Origin: Pseudomonadota bacterium
GTDB taxonomy: Bacteria > Pseudomonadota > Gammaproteobacteria > Steroidobacterales > Steroidobacteraceae
Length of the DNA stretch: 13,761 nucleotides
Direction: 5' to 3'
Assembly (NCBI GenBank): GCA_028067895.1
Contig: JAPTUI010000198.1
Span: forward strand, 1-13,761
Part shown: one piece after another, positions 1-6,068 of the stretch
Numbering within the stretch: the stretch's first letter is position 1
Layout: each line of letters begins with the position of its first letter
Notes under the pieces: model-generated
The model's input: only the letters and a program-made list of their open reading frames with translations
What the model was told of the DNA's origin: nothing
Databases searched by the model: none
Translations under genes and position numbers: made by a program

Positions 1-25
1 TGGGCTGCTTTAGCGTATCGCGTCT

Positions 26-56
26 CCCGGCTCCGGCACGCGTCGGAGCCGGGTTT
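26..56. terminator. Strong hairpin, terminator-like
   Basis: A perfect 10-bp stem (CCCGGCTCCG at 26-35 paired with CGGAGCCGGG at 44-53) with an 8-nt loop is followed by TTT on the plus strand. The T run is short, so intrinsic termination for a gene left of the window is plausible but not certain. I see no gene between 1 and 154. Confidence 0.5.
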
Positions 57-154
57 CAGTATCTCCGTCCCGGTCCGTCGCGGTGGCCGCTCTTTGACCA
101 CAACGCGAGATTTCACCGGGGTCTTTGGATATTCAACGAGAGCGCTGGCGCAAT

Positions 155-757
155 TCAGGTGGTCCGCTGACGCGTCGCCTCGTCACCCCAGCCGGCGTTT
201 TCGGTGGCCACCAGGGGATTGCCATCATCCCATCGGTTGCCAATGACGCGACACCCGGAGATCGCGTCCGCTGCGCTCGACACCAGCCAGAGCAGCGGCG
301 GTACCATGATTGCCGGGTCGAGCAGCCTACTTCGGGGACTTTCCGGGAAGGCTGAGAGAATCATGCCGGTGAGCGTGGCGCCGCCCGGCAGCAGAGCATT
401 GACCGTGACCCCGGTGCCCTGCAGATCTTGCGCCCAGATAACGGTCTCGCACTCCAGGGCGGCCTTCGATGGGCCGTACGGCGAGAAGCCTGCGCGGCGC
501 ATGGCGGAACGGTTCATCGAGGTATTCACTATTCGGCCCCACCTCGCGCGCATCATGTGCGGCGTCGCGGCACGGGCCATCAGGAAGGGACAATTGACGT
601 TGATGTCGACCACAATCCTCATGCCGCGACCGCCATTGTTGGCGAGGATATCCAGGTGTCCGAACCGCTCCAGGGCGGCCGCGACGACGCGAATGACGCC
701 GACGACACCCCACATTCCGATTGTCTCGGTGCCGTCCCGGATGCGGCGGTCCCCGGT
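155..757 (-). pseudogene. Truncated short-chain dehydrogenase/reductase (SDR) relic
   Basis: The readable frame is a classical SDR without its beginning. From the first ATG (715) the protein has LDILANNGG (residues 21-29, the NNAG motif), GRIVNTS (60-66, catalytic Ser66), SPYGPSK (78-84, the YxxxK pair Tyr80/Lys84) and a normal C-terminal half with VNALLPGGA and an SDR-like tail. The N-terminal Rossmann TGxxxGxG segment is missing: in-frame sequence above 715 runs only to a stop at 758-760 and contains no such motif. The usual 15-20 residues between NNAG and the 'DxNVxGPF' helix are also gone, since NNGGRGMR runs straight into IVVDINVN. Both lesions would abolish NAD(P) binding. It abuts the next relic in the same frame, so this is probably a junction left by deletion. 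Substrate unknown. Confidence 0.75.
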
Positions 758-1174
758 TCAACGAGCTGATGAGCCGTCGTGCTCGAAGGTCAGGAAGAAT
801 CCGTTGTAGCCAATCTTGCATCGCACGCGCTTTCGTACGGCGACCACCCGGCCGGTCAGAACCTGGGTCGTGCGGCCGGCGTTGTAGTCCTGCACCGCCT
901 TGCTGGGCAGCGTCTCGATCCCGAGCCGCTCGAGCCCTGCTCTCAGCGTGGAGAGTCGTTTCGGGGGGTTGAGTCGGCCGTTGAGGCGAGACTTGACCAC
1001 CCGCGATTACAGCCCCTGGCTGATCCTCAGCAGCTTGGCCTGGCGGACGATCACCCCGAGGGTGCGACCCACCTGGTCGTAGCCGCCGAGATCGCTGAAA
1101 TCGGCGCGCAGAAATACGTCACGTCGCGAACGCGCGATTCGTTGGGCAATCCGGAGGCCAAGTGAAGTCACCAT
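758..1174 (-). pseudogene. AbiEi-like (DUF6088-type) winged-helix antitoxin gene with an internal TAA
   Basis: Reading from ATG at 1174 gives 55 residues, a TAA at 1007-1009, then a further 82 residues in the same frame to the stop at 758. Both halves fit one small-protein family: an N-terminal winged helix ('RRDVFLRADFSDLGGYDQVGRTLGVIVRQARLLRI') and a conserved C-terminal half with 'PSKAVQDYNAGRTTQV' and 'KRVRCKIGYNGFFLTFE'. I recognise this from memory as the AbiEi/DUF6088-type antitoxin-like family, sometimes mislabelled S-adenosylhomocysteine hydrolase. The stop lies just after 'ISQGL', where the family has Tyr in 'GLY', so a TAC-to-TAA change explains it. No frameshift is seen. A GTG at 1000 could restart the C-terminal half. 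No cognate toxin gene is visible. A sequencing error is the main alternative to real inactivation. Confidence 0.65.
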
Positions 1175-1356
1175 GCCGGTCGCCGTACGACATACTCGCG
1201 AGAGGCTTCAACCGGTGACGTCAGCCTCATTCGACGGGTCCAGAGCCGGCAGGTCTTGGGTCACCCACGCGGCGGGCCGAGCCGGAGAATCTCGGGGATC
1301 CCCCACCGGAAAACAGGGCGCCGCCGCCGATGGGGCCGCCCCGGCGCTGCCGGAAT

Positions 1357-2007
1357 TCAGGCGAGCGCCTTGGCTCGGGTCGCAATCCAATCGCGCACGG
1401 CGAAGAGGAAGTCGCTGTGCGGGAGGTCTTCGAGGGGATCGAGACGACGGGCGGCAAGGAGTGCGCCCACCTCCGTCTGGAACAGGCGATAGTCGCCAAT
1501 CATGGCGACCGAGCCAGGAAGGGGAGGCTCGCTCGACGTGCGATGCTCTGATAGCCAATTGCGCACCAGGCGGATCGCTTCGTTCGGGTCGTTGCCATGG
1601 ATCTCGATGTCCTGGCCGCTGATGTCCGACAGCGCTACATCGTAGCGATGCGATTTCGCTTCCAGGATCAGAGCGCGCTTGCGCTTGTGACGGCCGTTGC
1701 CGAAGAGGCGGGCTCCGAGATGCAGGCCCAGCTCCATTGGCATATTGAAACGCGGTACCCCCACCGGACCGACCTCGACCCTCGAAAGATCGTGGATGCC
1801 CCAATCGCATTCGCCGATCATCCGGGCGATCTTGCTGACCCTGATCTCGGCGCCGTCGGTCTCATCGAGTGCGCACCGGGGGTGATAGCCCGATGAGAGG
1901 ATCGCGAAGACCATCGCGCGGAAAATGGGCTTGAACCCGTCGTCGAACGGGCAGTTGATGAAGACGGCCTTGGAGGCTGGCGGCTTAGCCGCGCGCTGGC
2001 TCGCCAC
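1357..2007 (-). CDS. Conserved hypothetical protein, VFINCPFD / FNMPMELG family (possible TIR/NDT-like fold)
   Basis: The 216-residue protein has an N-terminal beta-strand motif VFINCPFDDGFKP (15-27), then 'PRCALDETDGAEIRVSKIARMIGECDWGIHDLSR' (43-76), 'VPRFNMPMELGLHLGARLFG' (84-103) and 'LSDISGQDIEIHG' (126-138). The layout (strand, helix, 'C..GIHDLSR', then an acidic 'ELG' helix) resembles nucleoside-deoxyribosyltransferase and TIR-like folds, in which a Glu in this position takes part in N-glycosidic cleavage. Glu92 would be the equivalent. That is inference; I know this family only as conserved hypothetical proteins of accessory regions. The start is GTG at 2007, overlapping the upstream gene by 23 nt, with no clear Shine-Dalgarno sequence, so it probably relies on coupling to that gene. 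No membrane segment. Confidence 0.85.
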   Translation of the reverse strand: MASQRAAKPPASKAVFINCPFDDGFKPIFRAMVFAILSSGYHPRCALDETDGAEIRVSKIARMIGECDWGIHDLSRVEVGPVGVPRFNMPMELGLHLGARLFGNGRHKRKRALILEAKSHRYDVALSDISGQDIEIHGNDPNEAIRLVRNWLSEHRTSSEPPLPGSVAMIGDYRLFQTEVGALLAARRLDPLEDLPHSDFLFAVRDWIATRAKALA

Positions 2008-2167
2008 GCAAATGCTCGGACTTCGTCCGCAGTGCGTCGCGAATGGCGCGAGCAGTGGCGGACCGCCGTCCGCTGATCGGGGGAATCTTGATGCCCCGAT
2101 AGACGACCGTGCGCTCGAACTTCATCGAGAAGCGCTTCGGTGCTGCCTTCTTTGCCACTTTCGCCAT
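1985..2167 (-). CDS. Small basic protein, partner of the VFINCPFD protein
   Basis: A 60-residue Lys/Arg-rich protein starting 'MAKVAKKAAPKRFS', with 'VVYRGIKIPPISGRRSATARAIRDALRTKSEHLRGE' as its body. It ends inside the start of the 216-residue gene (23-nt overlap), a compact two-gene unit. I recall similar small proteins beside this family but cannot confirm it here. The 'GRRSATARAIRDAL' helix is typical of a small nucleic-acid-binding or adaptor protein; no function is assigned. I chose ATG at 2167; a TTG at 2203 in frame would add 12 residues. Neither start has a good Shine-Dalgarno sequence. Confidence 0.65.
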   Translation of the reverse strand: MAKVAKKAAPKRFSMKFERTVVYRGIKIPPISGRRSATARAIRDALRTKSEHLRGEPARG

Positions 2168-2262
2168 AGGACGCAATATGAGACTTCGGGATCGCCGGCG
2201 CAAGTCCTGCCTTCCGCGCCAAGTCGCAGAATTAACCCGGAGTGGGGCTCCAGCAAGTCCTT

Positions 2263-2271
2263 ATTTTATCA
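2263..2271 (-). promoter_or_regulatory. Extended -10 candidate for the two-gene unit
   Basis: On the minus strand TGATAAAAT has the extended -10 form TGN-TAAAAT in an otherwise GC-rich spacer, about 95 nt upstream of the ATG at 2167. No good -35 is seen, which fits extended -10 promoters. The rest of 2168-2458 holds only a small GC hairpin (CCCGCC 2321-2326 / GGCGGG 2331-2336). Confidence 0.35.
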
Positions 2272-2432
2272 GAGAAAACCTACGAATACCGACCCTCCCG
2301 GGATGGTGTCCGTTGCCCGTCCCGCCATGGGGCGGGATGTCGCCCATGTAGCACGGACATCGTCGCGCCACCCCATGCACCGCTCGTGGTCCCCGTCATC
2401 ACCAAGATCGATCACAGGGGTATCCCAAACCC

Positions 2433-2458
2433 GCTGCGGGCGGCTGGCGACCCGCAGC
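2433..2458 (-). terminator. Hairpin just after the sigma/HTH operon
   Basis: An 8-bp perfect inverted repeat (GCTGCGGG 2433-2440 and CCCGCAGC 2451-2458) lies immediately after the stop of the HTH gene. On the minus strand it is followed by GGGTTT, a weak T run. Likely the end of the operon transcript. Confidence 0.4.
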
Positions 2459-2836
2459 TCATTCGGGTGTCGGGAATCCTCCTCGCGTGGTGCGTTCGCT
2501 TTCCGTGATCAGGCCCATCCTCTGCAACCGTGCTTCGACCGCGCGCAAGGTTCGTCGGTGCGTTCTCGCGATTTCTTGCGGAGACTGCCCAGCCTTGAAT
2601 GCCTCGGCCAATCTATTATCTTCCTCCCCGGTCCAGGCCTTGCCGACGTTGTCGGGCAGCAGGGCACGCCGCTGAGCGCGAGCCTCCGCCCGATCGAGCG
2701 CCGTCACGGCGGTAAGCAGCGCGCGCATGACGTCCGCACGGTTATTCTCATTATCCGACGGAAGCGGGACTTCCGATCCGGGCTCATGGCCTTCGATCAA
2801 AGCGTGTAGGACGGATGCTGCAGCGGCATTTTTCAC
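2459..2836 (-). CDS. Myb/SANT-like HTH protein, separate in-frame gene inside the sigma ORF
   Basis: Starting at GTG 2836, in frame with the sigma ORF, this gives 125 residues. The N-terminal half is helical ('SVLHALIEGHEPGSEVPLPSD', 'RADVMRALLTAVTALDRAEARA'). The C-terminal half 'KAWTGEEDNRLAEAFKAGQSPQEIARTHRRTLRAVEARLQRMGLI' has the W-T-x-E-E-D start of Myb/SANT-type HTH domains and an 'IAxxHxRTxxAVExRL' recognition helix. Comparable proteins, as I recall them, are stand-alone with the same order (~100-130 aa). The start has its own GGAG Shine-Dalgarno (8-nt spacing) and an inverted repeat just upstream. So it may be made as an independent DNA-binding protein as well as, or instead of, a sigma fusion. 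Confidence 0.65.
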   Translation of the reverse strand: MKNAAAASVLHALIEGHEPGSEVPLPSDNENNRADVMRALLTAVTALDRAEARAQRRALLPDNVGKAWTGEEDNRLAEAFKAGQSPQEIARTHRRTLRAVEARLQRMGLITESERTTRGGFPTPE

Positions 2837-3655
2837 GAGCGATTCTCCATAAGCTGACGGTAATACGTTACCCAGAGTCGTGCTCAGCCGTGGAGCGACG
2901 ACTTTCGCACGTGCGATGCAATCTGTCGGCCGGCGCCGATCACTGCTGTTGAACACGTCGCCGGCGGCGCAGTCGCGCACCTCTCGACCACGCACTTGAC
3001 CCGTAGACAATGAAGGTACTCGGATTCGAGATAACTTCGTCGACATGGTGTGATCAGTCTTGAGTCTCTCAGGGACGGGCTGATTCAATTGACGCCGAAA
3101 TTCTTCGAGCGTCCGTGCGACGTAGATCTTGGCCATCCGCGAACTGATCTTCATCTCGTGTCCGACTTCCTCAAACGGAAGACTCCGCACGACGCGAAGA
3201 AGGAAAGCCTGCTGGCACTTCGGGGGAAGTTTGTGCACCGCCTCTGCAATCAAAGCCAACCGCCCGCGCGCGTCGGCGGTAATTTCTGCGGAGGGGGCGA
3301 ACTGCTCGGGTTTTGTCGAGAGAGCCTGGACGAGGCGGTCGCGATTCCGCACATTCCGTCTGCGGTCGATCATGATGTTCAACGCACACCGCCACAGGTA
3401 GCGGTCCAGGTCGTGGATGGCTTCACCGCGCGCGACGGCGAGCACTCGAACATAGGCTTCCTGGACGATGTCCTTTGCCTCTTCCAGGGAGCCGGTGCGC
3501 TTGCAGAAAAACCGCAAAAGCGGCCGATGCAGCTGCCGCGCGACGATCGCGAGTGCCTCTGCGCGGGACGCCGAGTCCGGGACAGGGATTGATTCCCCCA
3601 TGTAGGACGCGGGCGGCCGATCTCCGGCTCGGGATTCCCGGCTGCCGGCGGTCAT
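2459..3655 (-). CDS. ECF/FecI-like sigma-70 factor, in-frame with a C-terminal Myb/SANT-like HTH domain
   Basis: The 398-residue frame has two unrelated parts. Residues 40-190 form an ECF sigma factor: region 2 'RPLLRFFCKRTGSLEEAKDIVQEAYVRVL' (44-72), then 'LDRYLWRCALNIMIDRRR' (83-100), and region 4 'LPPKCQQAFLLRVVRSLPFEEVGHEMKISSRMAKIYVARTLEEFRRQL' (143-190), which is FecI-like in 'LPPKCQQAFLLR'. ECF factors usually end close to this point. A linker of about 70 residues without recognisable domain character follows, then from residue 274 the HTH protein described separately. The ATG at 3655 overlaps the stop of the upstream gene as ATGA and has a GAGGG-type Shine-Dalgarno, so it is probably translationally coupled. 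The protein would redirect RNA polymerase to unknown target promoters. No TonB-dependent receptor or FecR is visible here, unlike classic FecI loci. Either a true fusion or a sigma gene whose stop was lost. Confidence 0.85.
   Translation of the reverse strand: MTAGSRESRAGDRPPASYMGESIPVPDSASRAEALAIVARQLHRPLLRFFCKRTGSLEEAKDIVQEAYVRVLAVARGEAIHDLDRYLWRCALNIMIDRRRNVRNRDRLVQALSTKPEQFAPSAEITADARGRLALIAEAVHKLPPKCQQAFLLRVVRSLPFEEVGHEMKISSRMAKIYVARTLEEFRRQLNQPVPERLKTDHTMSTKLSRIRVPSLSTGQVRGREVRDCAAGDVFNSSDRRRPTDCIARAKVVAPRLSTTLGNVLPSAYGESLVKNAAAASVLHALIEGHEPGSEVPLPSDNENNRADVMRALLTAVTALDRAEARAQRRALLPDNVGKAWTGEEDNRLAEAFKAGQSPQEIARTHRRTLRAVEARLQRMGLITESERTTRGGFPTPE
2837..2872 (-). promoter_or_regulatory. 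Ribosome binding site and inverted repeat before the HTH gene
   Basis: On the minus strand GGAG followed by 8 nt precedes the GTG at 2836. Just upstream, GGTAATACGTTACC (2859-2872) is a perfect 5-bp inverted repeat around TACG. Its AT-rich core inside a supposed coding linker suggests a promoter/operator or a decayed intergenic region. Confidence 0.45.
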
Positions 3656-4029
3656 CCGCTCACCCTCACTTTCGCTCTCATGGGACGGCGCTGGGCCATT
3701 GGGAATCTCAGTTCATCGGGTCGGGGGAGGCACCCTGGCGGGCACATCGACGCCACGTCGAGTCGGTCATAGGCGGAGCGGAGTAGACGTAGCGCGAGTC
3801 CAAGCGTCACCTCCTCGTCTCCAGCGGGGTGTTCCTCCCGGGCCGCAAGTGAACGATGCACGACGGTCACCAGGGAGATGGCGTCGGAGAATTCGCCGAG
3901 CAGAGTTGAGAGGGTCGTCCGCGCAGGATCGTCCGACGTTGCCTTCCTCTGTGGTCCTCTTGATCGCCTGGACTGATGCCGTGATTTCACCTTTGCGGAC
4001 GTGGCGCGTGCTCTGAATCGGGTAGCCAT
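3652..4029 (-). CDS. Unrecognised 125-residue helical protein, first gene of the sigma operon
   Basis: Start ATG 4029 is chosen for its GGAG Shine-Dalgarno (8-nt spacing) and position next to the operator region; a longer frame from 4083 would run across the operators. The first 35 residues are strongly basic (R/K/S-rich, disordered-looking). Residues 38-95 look helical ('TTLSTLLGEFSDAISLVTVVHRSLAAR', 'VTLGLALRLLRSAYDRLDVA'), and the tail is Pro/Arg-rich. The stop overlaps the sigma start as ATGA, so the two are made together. Being co-translated with an ECF sigma, it could be a regulator such as a cytosolic anti-sigma factor, but no zinc-finger anti-sigma motif (HxxxCxxC) is present. Function unassigned. 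Confidence 0.75.
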   Translation of the reverse strand: MATRFRARATSAKVKSRHQSRRSRGPQRKATSDDPARTTLSTLLGEFSDAISLVTVVHRSLAAREEHPAGDEEVTLGLALRLLRSAYDRLDVASMCPPGCLPRPDELRFPMAQRRPMRAKVRVSG

Positions 4030-4044
4030 GCCTACTGCTCCAGG

Positions 4045-4121
4045 TGATACTAAAATCGTATCGAGCGGGCGGCACGATACCACTGATACGGATTTCGTAT
4101 CAATAGGGGTGATACGGTATT
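4045..4121. promoter_or_regulatory. Operator array with GATAC-N7-GTATC palindromes in the divergent promoter
   Basis: Two palindromes of the same form are present: GATAC(4046-4050)-N7-GTATC(4058-4062), and TGATACG GATTT CGTATCA (4084-4102), which is perfect over 7-bp arms. Extra GATAC half-sites lie at 4076-4080 and 4111-4115, the latter in GATACGGTAT. The two palindrome centres are 39 bp apart. They sit between the divergent starts at 4029 (minus) and 4153 (plus). The obvious candidate binder is the adjacent XRE protein, controlling itself and the sigma operon. Confidence 0.7.
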
Positions 4122-4152
4122 AGAAGCACCTCTGCAGGTCACCGGGGGTGCC

Positions 4153-4383
4153 ATGAAGTATTCCGCCCGCCAACGGGCCGTCGCTGCCGCGCTGCGTAAA
4201 GCGCGCGAGGCGGCTGGAATTTCCCAGAGGCAGCTGTCCGAGCGACTGCAGCAGCCGCCGAACTGGATCCAGCGCATCGAATCCTTGGAGCGGCGGGTCG
4301 ATGTGGCGGAATTCATTGACATTGCCAAAGCCACCGGGGCCGACCCCGTCGAGCTCTTCCGGGAGGCGCTGGATTCCCGATAG
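4153..4383 (+). CDS. XRE-family (Cro/C1-type HTH) regulator
   Basis: The 76-residue protein is almost entirely one HTH_3 domain: 'AALRKAREAAGISQRQLSERLQQPPNWIQRIESLERRVDVAEFIDIAKATGADPVELFREAL' (11-73), with the 'SQRQLSERL' helix 2, 'QPPNWIQRIE' recognition helix and the 'D..EF..IAKA.G.DP.ELF' tail. No effector-binding domain, so it should act as a simple dimeric repressor. The ATG at 4153 follows GGGGG at a suitable distance. It is divergent from the sigma operon and next to the GATAC palindromes, which makes autoregulation and control of that operon likely. Confidence 0.9.
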   Translation: MKYSARQRAVAAALRKAREAAGISQRQLSERLQQPPNWIQRIESLERRVDVAEFIDIAKATGADPVELFREALDSR

Positions 4384-4497
4384 CCGCCGAAGTGGTGTAT
4401 CCGTTCGAGCACGCTCTGCGCGCAGGCGCCCCCGGATCGTTCCTGTTCCGCGCTCGAGTAGACACCTTTGATGGGCCCGTCGTCGAAGGGAAGATAA

Positions 4498-4515
4498 ATA
4501 TAGTCTATATATAAA
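4498..4515 (+). promoter_or_regulatory. AT-rich palindrome / -10 region upstream of second XRE gene
   Basis: ATATAG T CTATAT (4498-4510) is a perfect 6-bp inverted repeat, running into TATATAAA, which could serve as a -10. It lies about 45 nt upstream of the ATG at 4557 in an AT-rich island (4490-4535) of otherwise GC-rich DNA. The pairing of operator and -10 suits autorepression by the XRE protein encoded downstream. I see nothing else recognisable in 4384-4490. Confidence 0.45.
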
Positions 4516-4556
4516 TCTGTAGAGTTTCAAATTCCATCGTCTTAGGGTTCGGGGCA

Positions 4557-4781
4557 ATGAAAGACCGAGCCTTCGTGGAACGCGTGAGCGCCGCCATGCG
4601 CAACAGACGGGAATTGCTCGAGGTGAGCCAGGAGGCCTTCGCCGAAAAGATCGGCATGCATCGCACCTACTACAGCGCGCTGGAACGGGGCGAGATCAAT
4701 CTGACCCTCAGAACCCTTCGGCGCGTCTGTTCAGGACTCGGCGTCAAGGTTTGGGAGGTCCTGAGGGACGCCGACATATAG
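4557..4781 (+). CDS. XRE-family (Cro/C1-type HTH) regulator
   Basis: The 74-residue protein is a single HTH domain: 'VSAAMRNRRELLEVSQEAFAEKIGMHRTYYSALERGEINLTLRTLRRVCSGLGVKVWEVLRDAD' (10-73), with canonical 'SQEAFAEKIGMHRTYYSALERG'. It belongs to the same subgroup as the gene at 4998-5255 (shared SQEAFA.xI.MHR..YS..ERG) and differs from the 4153 gene. Start ATG 4557 follows GGGGC, a weak ribosome binding site. No partner toxin or nuclease gene follows; 4782-4997 has only a 6-bp hairpin (4862-4880) without a T run. Role: DNA-binding repressor, target unknown. Confidence 0.88.
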   Translation: MKDRAFVERVSAAMRNRRELLEVSQEAFAEKIGMHRTYYSALERGEINLTLRTLRRVCSGLGVKVWEVLRDADI

Positions 4782-4997
4782 GCGGGGATCGCACTGGTCG
4801 TCACCCGAACCGGCGACCGCCAACGTCCTCAGTTCAAGCCTGCGCAGGCCAAAGCGTTCCCGACCTTTCAGCGCAAGGTCTGAGGTGAGAGGAAGGCGGA
4901 TTTTCGGCCTGGACGGCTGTCGGTGCCGGCGCCCCGGGCGATAGGCGCGGGCGGCGCACGCCGATTGGATCCTGGTTGTCGGTCGACGGGATAGCCT

Positions 4998-5255
4998 TTA
5001 CGGGGAGGCTTCTTCCGCTTCGCGCAGGATCACCGAGAGTGGCTGCTCGAGTCCCTTCGCTACGCGCTCGAGGGTCGACAGACGAAGATCCCTGATGCCC
5101 CGCTCGACGAAACTGTATTGCGCGCGGTGCATCTCGATATGGTCGGCGAAGGCCTCCTGGCTCATGTTCCTGGCCTTCCGGCGCCGGCGCACCACGTCGG
5201 CGATGCGATGCTGCAGGGCAGGGCGCATGCCCTGATTGAGCACACTCTCGGTCAC
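4998..5255 (-). CDS. XRE-family (Cro/C1-type HTH) regulator
   Basis: HTH protein with 'HRIADVVRRRRKARNMSQEAFADHIEMHRAQYSFVERGIRDLRLSTLERVAKGLEQPLSVILREAEE' as its core, close in sequence to the plus-strand XRE gene at 4557, with which it is convergent. Start is uncertain. GTG 5255 (85 aa) has GGGG seven nt upstream and places the domain near the N-terminus. ATG 5228 (76 aa) has no ribosome binding site, and ATG 5318 (106 aa) would add an unlikely tail across palindromic DNA. Probably a local repressor. Confidence 0.8.
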   Translation of the reverse strand: MTESVLNQGMRPALQHRIADVVRRRRKARNMSQEAFADHIEMHRAQYSFVERGIRDLRLSTLERVAKGLEQPLSVILREAEEASP

Positions 5256-5261
5256 ACGACT

Positions 5262-5344
5262 ACCCCACGGGGTGGGAATTTGAGAACTGAGAGACGAAGA
5301 AATGGCACATGCGTGCAACTCAGGGTACCCGGTTCCCCGGGGAC
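5262..5344. promoter_or_regulatory. CCCC/GGGG palindromes upstream of the minus-strand XRE gene
   Basis: ACCCC AC GGGGT (5262-5273), GGGTACCC (5323-5330) and CCCCGGGG (5335-5342) are short palindromes within 85 nt upstream of the XRE start. The repeated CCCC..GGGG form would fit a dimeric repressor, but such motifs also arise easily in GC-rich DNA. Confidence 0.25.
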
Positions 5345-5368
5345 TGGGGGTCGCGGCGGGTCGAGTGA

Positions 5369-5395
5369 GCTTAACTCCAATCGCACCTACTTAAG
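5369..5395. repeat. Left inverted repeat, IS4-type terminus
   Basis: This 27-nt segment matches the reverse complement of 7848-7874 at 20 of 27 positions without gaps; 20 of the inner 25 agree, including CCAAT, GCAC and TACTTA. The right copy overlaps the stop of an IS4-family transposase relic. The TetR stop codon (5387-5389) lies inside this repeat, so the last residues of TetR are encoded by the repeat and its immediate edge. Confidence 0.6.
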
Positions 5396-6052
5396 GTCGC
5401 GCGTCAGCTGCGGTTCGCGCGCGTCCTTGGACTCAGATCGTGAAGACAGCTGGAGTACGTTGGCTGTGAACCGCACAATTTCGCCAATAAATACCTCCCT
5501 TTCGATAGGCGCATTTTGCATGATCGCCCGATGAAGTGTGCCGTCGAGACCGTTGAATACCAAAGTCGCCAGCAATTCGATATTGCCACCCTTTCGTCTG
5601 ACGCGTCGGAAGTGCGCTCGGATGACTTGAGCGAGGCGCCCAAGGATCGCTTCATCGGATTGTTTGCAAAGGGCTATCGCGGCAGCATCTGCGGTGCCAT
5701 AAACCAAACGATGGAGATGGGCGTGATCCAGGGCGTGGCGGGTCAGGCGGGCCATTAGCTCCAAAATCACGCTAGTCCCTTCATTTGAGCGACTCGATTG
5801 AACCTCGTCGGCAATCGACATAAAGCCATCTACGTACCGCTTCCAAAGTTCTGAGACAACGGCATCTTTGGAGGAAAAATATAGATAGAAGGTCCCTCGG
5901 GCGACCTTCGCATGGTCAGTGATGTCCCCTATACCCGTGGCCGCGATCCCCTTCTGTCGGAACAGGGTAGAGGCGGCTTCGAGAAGTTCCTCGCGTCGGA
6001 TCTCTGGATCCTTGCTGACCCGCTTGCGCTTCTTGGCAGGCTGCACCGACAA
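5387..6052 (-). CDS. TetR/AcrR-family repressor
   Basis: The 221-residue protein has a TetR N-terminal HTH at about 17-65: 'RREELLEAASTLFRQKGIAATGIGDITDHAKVARGTFYLYFSSKDAVVSELW', with the GTFYLYFSSKDAV signature. Residues 70-205 form the helical ligand-binding domain and are not specific enough to name the ligand. I use TTG 6052, since GAGAGG lies 8 nt upstream; a GTG at 6046 is the alternative. It is divergent from the dehydrogenase at 6199, with palindromes between, and most likely represses that gene and itself. Its 3' end runs into the left inverted repeat, so its extreme C-terminus may have been replaced by transposon sequence. Less GC-rich than the flanks. Confidence 0.9.
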   Translation of the reverse strand: MSVQPAKKRKRVSKDPEIRREELLEAASTLFRQKGIAATGIGDITDHAKVARGTFYLYFSSKDAVVSELWKRYVDGFMSIADEVQSSRSNEGTSVILELMARLTRHALDHAHLHRLVYGTADAAAIALCKQSDEAILGRLAQVIRAHFRRVRRKGGNIELLATLVFNGLDGTLHRAIMQNAPIEREVFIGEIVRFTANVLQLSSRSESKDAREPQLTRDLK

Positions 6053-6068
6053 CGTTTAATCCTCTCTT

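Noticed and set aside
721..1165. Plus-strand frames over the antitoxin relic
   Set aside because: They are antisense to recognisable winged-helix protein sequence on the minus strand.
1925..2809. Long plus-strand frame (294 codons) with no domain
   Set aside because: It is antisense to the VFINCPFD unit and the HTH gene and has no family character; a shadow of GC-rich coding DNA.
4782..4997. Possible gene or terminator between the convergent XRE genes
   Set aside because: Only short frames and one 6-bp hairpin (4862-4880) without a T run.
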